This document shows, one piece after another, positions 48,063-60,000 of a DNA stretch of 64,000 nt. Within the stretch, counting starts at the first letter, position 1, and each line of letters begins with the position of its first letter. Both the position numbers and the translations under genes were made by a program. The notes under the pieces were generated by a model. The model was given only the letters and a program-made list of their open reading frames with translations, had not been told where the DNA came from and did no database searches. Origin of the DNA: Cryphonectria parasitica EP155 (lineage: Eukaryota > Ascomycota > Sordariomycetes > Diaporthales > Cryphonectriaceae); contig NW_024468912.1 in NCBI RefSeq assembly GCF_011745365.1, positions 3,286,001-3,350,000 of the forward strand, written 5' to 3'.

Positions 48063-51000
48063 CGCGCGTAATTCGAGGTTTTAGATCCCTCACTTCGAGC
48101 AAAGGGACAAACCAGCCATCCTCCTCCCTTATGACTAGGATAGAGACGTTGCAAATATAACAATTTGTCATGATGGGGCGAGGAAGAAAGAAAAGGGGGA
48201 AAAAAAGCTCTCTTCCTTCTTTCCAATCAAGCAACTTCCCACCCCCCCCCCCCTTCATGAAATTTCTTGCTTCTTCTTCGTCGTTGTCGTCCTCCTCCAC
48301 CACCACCACCTCCTCTCTCTTCTGAAAGTGGCCAAGGCCCAGAGACGAGTATAGATTCCTTACTAGATACTGTGACCATTTGAAGCCACAAAAAGAGATG
48401 GATCTGAGACAACGTAACACAGGGAGGAACTGCTCCTTCTTTCCATACACCCACCACCATCTTCTTTTGGCGGAAACAACTCTCGAGGGGTGTGTATCTA
48501 CAAAAAGAATAAAGAACTAAAAAAATTTGTTCGTGGATGACTCGATATCAGCGATAAATAGAAAACAACCTCGGGACCAGGCGAAGGGACATTGCACATT
48601 CGTGCACACCACCCTTCACTCTTGTCCCATCCTAGTTCATGAATGCTTGAGTAAGAAGGAGGCGGAGTTGTGGGGTTGTAAGCAAGTCTCACAGCATTGT
48701 GGCTCGAAAAAAAAGTGTCCTCCCTTGGTTGAGATCGAGGGGGCGTCCACATTTGGCGATTCAGAATGGCCTTACATTGATCACCTGCTCGACCGTAATT
48801 ATATGGAGCTGAAGAGCATGAAATTACTGCAGCAAGGCGGAATTGGCATGCATTGACAGATGAGTTCATGTGGTTGTGGTGGTCGATGTGTTTGGTCTTT
48901 GGGATTGCCTGGGTGGATTTTCTTTGGTGAGGCCTGGAAGCAAGATCTGTATTCATCATGTAAATACTTTTGGCTGGCACACTTATTACCATCCAGCTCT
49001 TAGTCTCATGACCATTGCAAGTTTGCAGGCTTCCACAAGTTCTCACCTTCTTTGTTGGCCTCTCGTATCCAGATGAGGTGAGATGCACAGACGCTTGCGC
49101 CCTTCCATCCACCCTACTCAAGCCCTATGGAGATGATATTGTGCCATGGCCAAGTCATACGAGAAAGATCTATCATGACTTGAGCAACACGAGTCGTTGC
49201 AATAATGCGTGTGTGCCACAGCTTTCTGAAGCAACTTCTTTGTCATGTCAGCCAACAGCCCATGCTCTAAGACCTCTGTTACATCATCGATGCATCCACA
49301 ACCACACAATGCCCATCACCAAGCCTCATATACCACTTAATTACTTACTGTACTGGGCAAATGAATTTTTTCTTCTTCTTTTGTCGCACTGTGGCAAAGC
49401 CCCCCGTGCAAATACCCAAGCTCTGAAAGCCCCAATTCCTGTACCTTATACCTCAGCTGCCCAAGAATGTTCTTGGTCTCCTCTCCTCAGCGAACCAACC
49501 AGTCGTAGCCCTAGCCTTGGTCCCGTACCCCTAAGTAAGTGAAGGCCAAACAGAGACTGCCAGCACATCTAAGCATATGCAGCGCCCTCATGTCGTTCCT
49601 GCGATTGTGCCTGATACACCCTGCCCCACAAGGATGTGTTTCTTCCCACCCCTCCACCCCCCAAACAAGCCCTCTACTTCTTCTTCCTCTCCGCAGGGCA
49701 GGGCTGGGCTCGTCCAATCCCCTTGATTGAGTGAGGAGGATCGACGACATCCACGCGTGGGCTGGCCCAGCTAGGGTGGTATAGTTTTTGTCTGCCCTGA
49801 CCCGCATCGCTCGTGCGCTCACGTTGTCTACGCTCCCAGCCTGACGATGGATACAGCACCAAAGGGAGGGGGGACGAGAGGGGATGAAGGTGGGCCAGGA
49901 TTGATGATCGTCGGGAATTTTCTTCTTCTTTTGACCATGCCTTGTTTTGATTCACCTCTTTTCTTTCCCTTTCTACCCATGGCGCGTGTTCCAGTACAGC
50001 AGTACAAGTACGTAGTACAGGACTGTCTTTGCTAAACAACAAGCCGCACATATCGAGATAGGGGAAACACTCGACGACGCCAGAATCGGTAAGGCTCTCC
50101 TGGGCTTCTCCAGATCGCGTTGTACCCGCTCAGATAGCAAGCAGCCAGGGCAGGCCGACGCCCCCGTGTCTGAAGAGGGACCGTGGGCTTGACGAGAACC
50201 TCCACTGACTGGGTAGCTGGCTGCCTTCTTTGGTGGCTTACTTGCCTGCCTGCCTACCGGATGGGGCTTCTCGTCCACGGACCTTGCTGCGGCAAGGCGT
50301 GTCTCTATAACCCACTGGGGTAAAGAGCGGGGGCGTTCAGAGGAGTGGGGAGGAGGCGGCAGCAGGCGAAAGGCGCAGCAGTATATTTTTTTCAAGCCCA
50401 ATGATGCACAAACAACACACAAGGCAAGTTAGCTGCAGGGCCGAAAGGGGGAAAAGAAGGAAACCAAAGAAATCTGCCTCTACCCCAGCCCAGCCCAGCC
50501 TGGTGGAGAGGGCAAGGCAGGGGATGCATCTACACTTGAGACATGCACACATGCCCAGGCACAACAACACAGCTTGGGCATGGGTGGTGCCAAACAACGG
50601 GACTACCGAGGATCCAGTGGACGCCACCCATCGGGCAGACCATCTCTCGCGGGACGGTGGTGTTGTTGGTGCCGCTGCCGCTGCTGCCACTGCTGCCATC
50701 GTGTTCGTGATTGTTGGGCATTTCTCCTCGGAAAGAGTGCACAGGCTGATACGTTTCTTGTGTCCGTGGCTGGGGATGGCGACAGCCAGCATGCCGCCAT
50801 CTACCATGATCTTGTTGAACCCTCGTCTACCTTCGCCCACCCAAGCGCCCCCCAGTGTGCCTAGCCTCAGCCATTACCCCACGCCACCTCAAACCTCTCA
50901 CAACAAGGCCCCTAAACCAGGCACCCGCCGGGGTCTGAGTTTTTTCTTCTTCTACTCTCTTTTGCCAGCATAAAGACATGGCTGGGCGCCTCGACCCCGG

Positions 51001-53280
51001 TCCATTGGTGAAAATTTGCCGAACCTGACAGGTGGTGGTTCCAGATTGGGGGCAAAGGGTTTCTCAGGTTGGAAGGGTGGTTCCACCAGACGTGTGTGAT
51101 GTGGAGTGAGGACGACGAGGGCGAGAGAAGGGAGAGCGGATGCCAAAAGGGTTGTGGAACTTCCGGACAGCTCTTCCGCCGTGGATAGAGGCCCGCTTCT
51201 TCCTTTCTTCTGCCCACGCCCCCCCTCCCCCGTCTCAGCGCAGGGTCTTTCCTTCACCGGTTCATGTGGGTGCATGCATGCATTGCGTGTGAGCCTGGTC
51301 AGCGAAGGGAGTGGGAGGGTAAAAGACCCGCATATGGCCCCATTGTGCGTGGCAGAGAGAAAAACACAGGCATGCAGATGCAGGGCAGAAAGAAGGGATG
51401 GTGCAGAAAATAGAAAGAAAAAAAGACAAGACAAGACGTGCAGTGGATGATACCCGCCCGGTCAGGCCGGGACTCTGGAGCCGGTGTGTGTGTTTGCTCC
51501 CATGTGGCGCCCCCCCCCCCTCCCTTTCACCGGCCAAGGTCCCGATTGCACGTCGGCACGGGCGAGAAGGGAGTCCCCTCTTTACCTAACCCCCTAAAAC
51601 TCTGCTCTCTCCACTGCTTGCATCAATCACGGGGAAAATAGACCTCCTCTCTTGGTGGGCCAGTGGATCTCCCTTCTACATTCTTCGAAGCGGGAACGGG
51701 AACGGGGGAAAATGGGGCCGTTGGGGGTGGGAATGGAGATGGATGGAGTTTTGACGCGGTGTATGAAACTTTTCCCATGGGTGATGCCATTTTTTCTGTT
51801 GAAACAAGCTGTCTGATTTGCTTCCCCCACCCTTCCCACTTGCATGTGGAGAAAAGAAAAGCTGAATGTGCGCTGTCAAAGAGAGGCTGGACTTTGGGCA
51901 TGATTGCACCTCTCTCAGGCTCAGGCTCAAGCTCAGGCATGGCCGACAGGACTTCTCAACGTCCAGCCCACATTACCAGGGAAGGTCTGGTGAGTGGGTA
52001 GTGGGAGATCCTGGTTGTTAATTTCTGGCCTCCCATCAAGACAACAAGATGTCCAAGACAGAAATAAAGAGGTAGGAAGATTTCATTATGCACACACCCT
52101 CTGGTGGTCGAGAGAAACAAGCATATGGAATCAAGGCTCTGGGGTGTGCTGAGGTCTGGACCCCCAAAGGGCGAAATGAAATAAACTTTGAGAGGCTCTT
52201 TGCCGAGAGCGAAGGGAGCACACATTCGCCTGATGGTGCATGCTGATTCGTCCAAGCCCTGAAGCAGTTGATTGGCATGCTTGAGAAGAGAAAAAAACTT
52301 CTCTCATCCCAGCCTTGACGGGGGAATTTTTTTTCTTTGGTTGGCAAGCTTTGTCAGTTGTGCATGATGACGCCTCAAGCAGTTCGTGGCCCCCAGAGGA
52401 AAGAGCCACTCTGGGCACACACTGGTCCCACAAGCATCTAGACTTGGAGCCTTGTGGGGCGCATTGGAAAGTAGACAGTAACCTTGCTCTTTTATCTCCC
52501 TTACTTGGGCTATTACAGGAGAGACGTCGGCAACAGTCTGGATGTGACCAATGTTGTGCGCACTGTAGAGAGAGAGAGCATAGACATACAGTTTGTAACA
52601 TGGCATCATTGACTGAGGACTTCGCTTATTGTACTATACTAGCAGTTCAGTGCAGATTCACTGCTTACGTAATATACACAGTTTTACGTGATGATGGAAG
52701 TACTTTGCGTGCTGGGGAAAGAGCCAGATGACATGCTGCGAAGGATTGAGAGATCGATCGCATCCGTCCCGACCTTTGGCTAGTTTCTGACCAGGGCCTG
52801 CCAACAACAAAGGAAACAAGGCCCCCGTCTCGTCTTCGTCCCGTGTCCTGAAACTAACATCTCTGGCTGTCGTTGCCCTACTAGGCGTGATAGCGCGGGA
52901 CCTGCTTGCATTCGACGCCAGCAAAAAGGTCGCCTAGGGAGTCGATGCGGTAGTGCAGGGTGCGCCTTGTCTGTGGCATCTTCTTTGGCTCCGTTGCCGA
53001 GCTGCCCGGGCGAAAAACACAAGACAGACACATAACACACACAGGAATGCGAGATGGGATAGTCCCTGCCTTGTTTAGCCCTGCCGAACCGGGGTTGAGC
53101 TGGGGCTGTGTGAGCAGTGGGTGGTCTGGCTGTGAAACCACACGAGTCCGGTGAAAAGCTGAATGTTGCTCGCTTGCTCTGTTCTGGAACGAGAAAGAGA
53201 GAGCGAGGGTGGTGCCCCAAGGTAGGGATTTTCCCCGAGATCCAAGCTTCTTTGAGAGCAAACTGGCAAGCCCTTTCCTT

Positions 53281-53301
53281 CTCTCTCTCTCTCTCTCTCT
53301 C
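53281..53301. repeat. CT dinucleotide repeat
   Basis: About ten copies in gene-free DNA. Confidence 0.9.
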
Positions 53302-56300
53302 ATCACCTCAGATGAAACAGGGCCGAGAAGGCACACAGGGCATGCCATACAGACACGCTCCTCCTTCTTTCCTTTTCCTTTTCTTCTTGCGTTGAGAAAG
53401 AGAGAGTAATTGTAATCCAAAGGAAAAAAAGAAACAGCAGGGCAACCAGCAAGAGGCAAGCCCATATCGGCCGTGGCACATATAGGCCAGGCCGATCTGC
53501 ACGACGAACAGAGGATACTCCCGCACTGATCGACCAAACCAAAACCCTTACCTCCATGACCTAGACCGAGTCTATTTTGCTCGCTAAAAAAGGTAAGGGG
53601 ACCCTAAACTCTATTGATTGTCCCGGACACGCCTGGCACGGAAGGGGAAAATAAAAGAGGGTAAGGAGAAAGTACCGCAGCCAAAGAAAGAGAAAGGTCT
53701 CATCCATTGACCTTTGTTTGAAGACCGCAATGTCGATCTCATAACCCCCCTCCACACGCGATGCACCCCTAAAAGATCGTGGCTTGTTATTAAGACTTTT
53801 AGCCTGTTGACCGGACGCCCTTTCTTTTCTTTTGAAAAGCCCTTGCTTGTCTCAGATTTTGCAATGGCGCAATCATCTCACCACCCTTGGTGGTACGGAA
53901 CCGTTCAGGTGTAGCCAGTGAGGCTGGCCGCTGGTACGTAATGATCCTTCCAGATTTCGAGGGTCCCCTTTAGCTTGGCGGCCAGGGGGAGGAGAGAAAG
54001 AAGAACCAAACCTTGCCTGAGACGGCGTAGATTCCTGGAAGCTGATAGAATTTCCCATGTTTGTGGGCTGTGTGTATATGTGTTGCGTGCGGTTACATCA
54101 CAGTCTGGTCGAGATCGAAGATCCCGAGAGCAGACGGCCCATCTGATCCTGTTCGGGACGGGTGAGCAGGCGGGCTGAACGTTGTAGTTGTTCCCCAGGC
54201 CCTGGTTCGTACATGCAGTGCTCTATGAGAATAATGCCTCACTGCCTGTCCCTGTAGTGACGCCCTTTGTCGTATGTTGTAAGATAGTCTTCCAGCACAG
54301 CACTACCTGGTAATAGGAGGTTGAACAACCATGCACAGTCTCTCGCGCCAGTGCGACAGATAGAGGAAAAGCTAACCCTCACCATCACAGCTCAGAGTAA
54401 ATCTGGGGGGGGGGGGCGCCGAGAGTCCAAGCCCCCCTCCCTTCTCAACGTGCTCTATGCATTGGTCAGCTGTTCAACATCGCCTTACCGGTGAACGTGG
54501 GCCTAGCACGAGAACTTAAAACTCTCCAACATATGTTCTGCGTGTGCTAAGCACGTTGGCTCGAAGAGTTGCGCACTATTTTAAAGTATTAGTGTGAGGA
54601 ACGGGCTGGAGTAGATCCCGTCTCAACGTCGCCGGCTTGGTGAGCCCCATATAGGGACCTTGTTTTCGTATTCTCTTTTTCTTCTCAGGGATCAAGTCCG
54701 GGTCCCCTTTAGCCCTTTCCCGTAGGGGGCCGGACGAGCAAGATGCGACCGGGACCGACAACCAACACTTGAGATGATTACGGTATGGTTGAGTGAGGCT
54801 TGGTCGAACCCCGTCTGTGCGCTGTTTGCCTCTTTCTCAATGAAGGACCGGCATCCCTAGTGGAAAGAGACAGACACAGAAAGAAAGGGGACCAAGGAGT
54901 GATAGGCCGTTGTTCATCCAGGCGCTTGGGACCCGGCGATGGTCCAGCAGCTTTAGTTTCTTGAGCCGCCCGCTCTAATGCCTTGCCATCCCGTCGCTCT
55001 CGCTCCCTCCCGAGTGCGAGAGAGTGAGTATTCTGCTCCGTCTCGATTCTTTGTTGTGCACACAACACGTTCGGCCCAGGCTAGGGGAGGTTGACCGTGA
55101 CCCGAACCAAGTCCAACAAAGTCCATTCCCGAAGGGTTTGATGACCCTAGAGTAGACCACGCGATACAAAGAAACAGGAACATGGGGGGAACTCTCGCAA
55201 GGTTTCCGAAACGTTCCGTGTCGAAGCGAATGGAATCCAGTTCAGGGACAAGACTAAACGAGAGGGTTGTGTGTTGCTAGAAAGTAGAAGACCCGAGGTT
55301 CTGCGCGTGCAGCCAAAAAATAAAATAAAAATAAACAAATGAAGACAGTAGCAACACACGGAACGCCATAGAGAGAGACCGGGGGGGGGGTGTGTGTTAT
55401 GAGACCAGTGACGTCGTCAATTGCGGGTCCTCCTCCTCCACCTGTTTTGTCATGTTGAGCGTGTGAGAGAAGAAAAAAAAGAGGAAGTCACGAAACACAA
55501 ACACCGTTGAAGTGAGTCATCATTCCTCAAAGCCCCACGTGTCCTTCCTGTTCTTCGCCAAAGTAGCCTTTCTGTTAGATGACTTGTAGGAATTGCGGGT
55601 AGACACGGAGCATTACCAGTAACAATAGCATTCCAGTGAGCCTGTTCGGTGTGTGGTGTGTGAATTGAATGTCGTACGGTGGTCACAGTTATAATTGCAA
55701 TGCAAGGATCAGAGCATCAGGGAACGATAGTGGAGAGGTGTGAAACTGTTCTCGCTTTTTTCTTCTTCCTCTTTCTCCTCGAGACAACGAGGACGCGTGT
55801 GAATATGCTATCCACATTGTTTGTATGTGTAAGGTCCATGTCTGTCTGACAGTGTCCTTCGGTCTTCATGAGAGGCTCTTCCAGCCCAGTATCCCTCCCG
55901 ATCTCGGCTCTTCCCTCAGCCCTGTGAAATAATAGTGCTTCATGATGAACCACATCAAACCACCCCACCCAGGTGTAGCCTATCCACTATGCTGTGGATA
56001 CCCAGGCATCAGTCATAGACACCGTCGTGACGAAATCCCATCTTGGATCACGATCGATCATGGGCACTGCCGCGCTGTTCGCCCATGTTCCAAACCCAAA
56101 AAATTCAAATGTCCATGTGTGGGACACCACCCTTGGAACCAGACAGAGAAAAAGAAAACCCGTCCTGATGAGTCAAGTTGTTCTCAAGTCCTTTGTTGAC
56201 GCCCAAAGTTCTCCTGTCTCCCGAGGCCCTAAAATCAAATGTCCTGTCCCTGATCCGTGTGTAAGGTCCCAAACTTTTTAATGATGCTTTGCTCCGACTG

Positions 56301-56612
56301 ATGCTTTTTTTGTGTGTGTTGTGTATGGTACAACAGAAATGACTAGTAGTACCCGCCGATGATCCGAAGTGATAAAGGTGAAGGAGAAAGGCTTGGTGGC
56401 CCGAAGAGAAAAGATATGACGAAAGCGGTAATATCATGCGATGTGCGGTCCCGATGTGGTATCTCAAGCGCCGAAGAAGTGTGTATTCAGGTGAGGTAGG
56501 GGGGAAGGGTATCAAGGAAACGAGGTTGTGCCAGCAGCTTGGCACTACTGGCAAAAGCAAAAAAAGCGAATCCACTTTGGAAACTGAGAAAAGGAGTCAT
56601 CGTCGTAACCAT

Positions 56613-57059
56613 TCAGTGAGACTGCCTGCGTGATGCCCGGGCGTTCTCGAAGGAGCTCGCGTAGGCGTGCAGCTCCCTTCTGGCGGCGTCCGACAGCTGC
56701 ATGGCAGCGTCGCTGCTGGCTGACGAGCTGCTCCTCATGGAGCACAGGCTGGCCTGCGAGCTCGAGGGCGACAGGAGTCGCTGTGCTGGAGCGAGAGAGC
56801 CGCGGCGCTGCGAGGACGGGTGGGAGGTCGACTGGCTGAAGTCGTATGCTGGTGACAGGTAGAACCTGCTGGCGGATGGCGACGCCCTCGCAGTGGTCCA
56901 AGGATAATTGGGGCCGCTGAAGGCAGGCGAGCTTGGGCCGGTGCTGGGAGCAGCAGACTGCTCGTATTCCGCTAGCCTGCAGGACTCGGAACAGTAGGTT
57001 GTGCCATCAGTCTGCTTGTCGCAGTTGAGGCAGTAGGAGTGGTCCCAGTCGAAAGACAT
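56613..57059 (-). CDS. Ecl1-type zinc-binding life-span regulator
   Basis: One exon of 148 residues. The N terminus MSFDWDHSYCLNCDKQTDG continues to YCSESCRLAEYE, giving C10-x2-C13-x9-C23-x3-C27, the short Cys4 zinc site of the Ecl1/2/3 family. In fission yeast these small proteins extend chronological life span and respond to zinc, sulfur or amino-acid shortage. The rest is Ser/Pro/Ala-rich and probably disordered, with a short helical piece near the end (DAARRELHAYASSFENA). Fungal homologues of this type are often annotated as life-span regulatory factors; the molecular action is not settled. The ATG at 57059 sits directly before the zinc motif. A tiny three-codon upstream frame lies at 57134-57123. 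The gene stands alone between two long gene-free stretches. Confidence 0.87.
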   Translation of the reverse strand: MSFDWDHSYCLNCDKQTDGTTYCSESCRLAEYEQSAAPSTGPSSPAFSGPNYPWTTARASPSASRFYLSPAYDFSQSTSHPSSQRRGSLAPAQRLLSPSSSQASLCSMRSSSSASSDAAMQLSDAARRELHAYASSFENARASRRQSH

Positions 57060-60000
57060 CTTGAGGGGGATGTTGTTGGTGGTGAAGTGGACGGTTCGTA
57101 TCTGGCCAAGAGGCTCCCTTTTCTATTGGGTCATTCGCTTGATACTGGAGTCTTCTTGAGAGGCGAGTGTGTATATATATGTGTGGTATTTGTGTGTGTG
57201 TGTCGAAGTGACCTTGGCCGAGTTGGAAGTATGAGAAGGTTGGAGGAGTACCGGTCGAGCGTAGACGACGAGGACGTTGGACAGTTGGGAGGGTGAGCGA
57301 GGGTTAGAAGGGAAGTCTCTGTTGGTTGCTTGAGAGGGGGGAGAATTTAAAAGTATAGTAAGGCACCAACACAAGTGTTCGTGGTAGAATCGAAAGCGGA
57401 GTGATTATATCCAGCAGATGCTGTGGTGGAAGTGAGGAGTTGAGAATGGGTAGGAGGAGCATTTGTATCAAAAGAGAGCAACATAGGTAGAGCAAGCCGC
57501 CCTCAAGGCATCGAGCACACAACCGGGGTGGCCTTGCTCTTGTAGAACCCGCTATTCCTTATTTGTTCTAGCATGGGCAGCAGCAGAGCACCCTGGTCAG
57601 AACAAGGACAGGGGATACAGCCGGGGGGGCGTGTGATTTAACAAGATTTCCTAGAACAGAGGGTGGGTGTCTCTGAAAAGTTTTTCAACAGGAAGACTCA
57701 CACCTCTCACGCACCAGGCCCCCCCCACCCAGTCCTAGTGGGCTAAAGTTTTCCTTGCCACCCTGGCCGCCAGGCCTGCTTTCACAAGATGACAAGCCCC
57801 AAGCATTGCCAAGGTCACTATGCATGATATAGGGGGGGGGGTCTAACACGAACCTCATCCACACCCCCCCTGTGTAAAATACCATGCTTTGGGGGCGTGA
57901 CAAGACTGGAGTAGTACCTAGCAAAGAGTCCACAAGGCTACGGGGTGTGTTCACAGCAAGAGGGTGTACCATAGTACAGCAGTACGTATAAGTGGAGAGC
58001 TCTCCAGAGGTGGAGGTCATGGGTAGGGGTGGAGCTATCCGCGCCTGAGGACCTTGGAGCAGCTCTGGCACGGCAAGGTCAGGTACACACGGGCCTGCAG
58101 CTGGTAGTCGACACCATTCAAGGTGAAAATTTCGACACAGTGGCATGTGTGTCTGGCCTTATTGTTGGCTGATCTCGGAGCTGGTGGTCACCTCAGGCCG
58201 TCTATTTGGTCCGGCTTCAGTCGCCCTGGCTGCTGCTGCTGCTACACAGTTTCGTTCTCGTTCCTGTTCCTGGTTTGGTGGTGGCCTGACTGCACTGGCC
58301 TGGTTGGACCCCCTAAGATGATGATGGATGGATCGGTTGGCCTTTTGGTGGGTGTCTAGCCTTCTCTATTCAGAGGACATGCAACCTGTAGACGTTGTCA
58401 TCCGGTGTCTAGTTGCTGTGATCAGCTGGGCGATGGACTGCTAACCAAGCTTGACTGACCACCAAACTCCTAGAGCAAAAGACAAAACTGCTGAATTTGG
58501 CTGTTGGGGTTGATGCATGTGACTTTTGTTGACAGTCACATTTTGTTAACAGGAATGCTGGTTCAGAGAGACGAAAAAACATTGATCAACAAAAGGTCTG
58601 TTTCACCCAAAGATCGCTGCTTTTATATTGATCTGCTGTACATAATGTGTGTGTGCATACCTAGTATGTAGGATGCTGTTCGTTTCGTTGCTTCAACCCT
58701 CCCCTTAGGCAAGTAGGTGCCTCTTCAACACCTCGAAACAAACCAAGCAACCAAGCTGTCGTGGTGAACATCTCTTCCTGGATAGCAGGAGTGGAAACAA
58801 AAGGAAAGAGATAAAAGTTCACTCCTGGTTCTTCTCACCGAAAACAAAAATATCACAGAAAAGGTGCATGTGAACTACCCAGACCTGCATTAGTGGCAAG
58901 TCCCTGAAGCTGGTCAAAGACAAAAAGTGTCTGGTGGTCGAGGGCTAAACTTCACGTCTCGCCTGAACAGCATCGCTTGATAGCGCATTGCAGCTGAAAA
59001 TTCACCTTGGAACTGAACGGAATGTGCCTAGCCCAGGAACCAGTTCCTCTGAGAAACTGCTAGGCTGCCAATTTCGCGAACTTTGTCTAATGTCATGCGG
59101 TTTTTCGGTGAGTCGACTCATCATCTGCCCGCTGCTATTGTCTCCCCTCTGGTTTCCCGTGAACACCCGCAATTTCAGGATGTTTCCGTCCTCAAGAGCG
59201 CAAATCTACGTAACGGAGAGCTTCCACGGTGGCCAGCCCGTGCCCTCCCGTGGGTTTATTTGGAAACTTGGGTCTTTTTGAGATTGAGGGTCTTTCTAGG
59301 TTCCGGTCCGCGCCGGGGCCGCGATCCATTTCCATCTTCAGAAAATGTCAGGGGAAGATGATCGAGAACTTGACGTTACCTTGGGAGTGGACTTGGATCA
59401 TCTCGCGAAGGGTTCGCTCCCGTACCCATGGTTCGCCTCCTTTCTGCTGCTGCACAGATTTGATGTTTAGGGACAAGGGAAAAACACATTCCTCCTGTAG
59501 ATGAACTATCTAGCCTCCCCGCATATGGGCGCCTAAAAGTCAAAGTGTCTTTTCATTTTTCTTGGTTTCTCCTTCCCCCGTCCTTGGCTGGCGACGTCGC
59601 CTGGTGCGATGGCGTGCCTGAGACTGAGGATGATACTGGATTCGGATCGATGACAGCAAACTAAAATGTGGGCTAGGTGAGAAGTCTATCTGCAAAGTAT
59701 CCATCCATGAAACCCTTATTCGACACCAAAAGATAACGCAAGACGACGATCAGTCGTGAACGAACAACCACCATCAACAGGACCTCGGCTTTTCCTGGTG
59801 GTGCGGGAGGTGTGTGTGGTTCACTCTTCTCATTCTCGCGAGATAAGAGGACAACCTGATGCAATTCGTTCGATGTCCCACTCCTTGAAGCCAAGGCCAA
59901 GGATGGAGAGAACCACACGATCCAAACTCGATGTTCCCGGTTCAGTAATGCCTAGTGGTGTGCCATAGTGTGCGTATGCATGTGTAGCTTGGCTATCCAG

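Larger units (their letters stand above)
45840..56612. other. 10.8 kb gene-free stretch
   Basis: No recognisable protein, tRNA or transposon. It carries GA (48038-48062) and CT (53281-53301) repeats, G or C runs at 47326-47336, 47654-47666, 48242-48253, 51510-51520, 54405-54416 and 55381-55390, and a GTAC-rich patch at 49992-50020. Some frames exceed 150 codons (for example around 50401-50973 and 52881-53537) but read as low-complexity or mixed sequence with an equally open opposite strand. A diverged or heavily spliced gene, or a long noncoding RNA, could be hidden here. Confidence 0.55.

Noticed and set aside
50401..50973. 190-codon frame with an Ala/Val-rich possible membrane segment
   Set aside because: The opposite strand is also open over most of it, the hydrophobic part comes from GCC/GCT repeats, and no family is recognised. 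It remains the best orphan candidate in the 10.8 kb block.
52881..53537. 218-codon open frame on the minus strand
   Set aside because: Mixed composition with a CT-repeat-derived Arg-Glu run and no domain.
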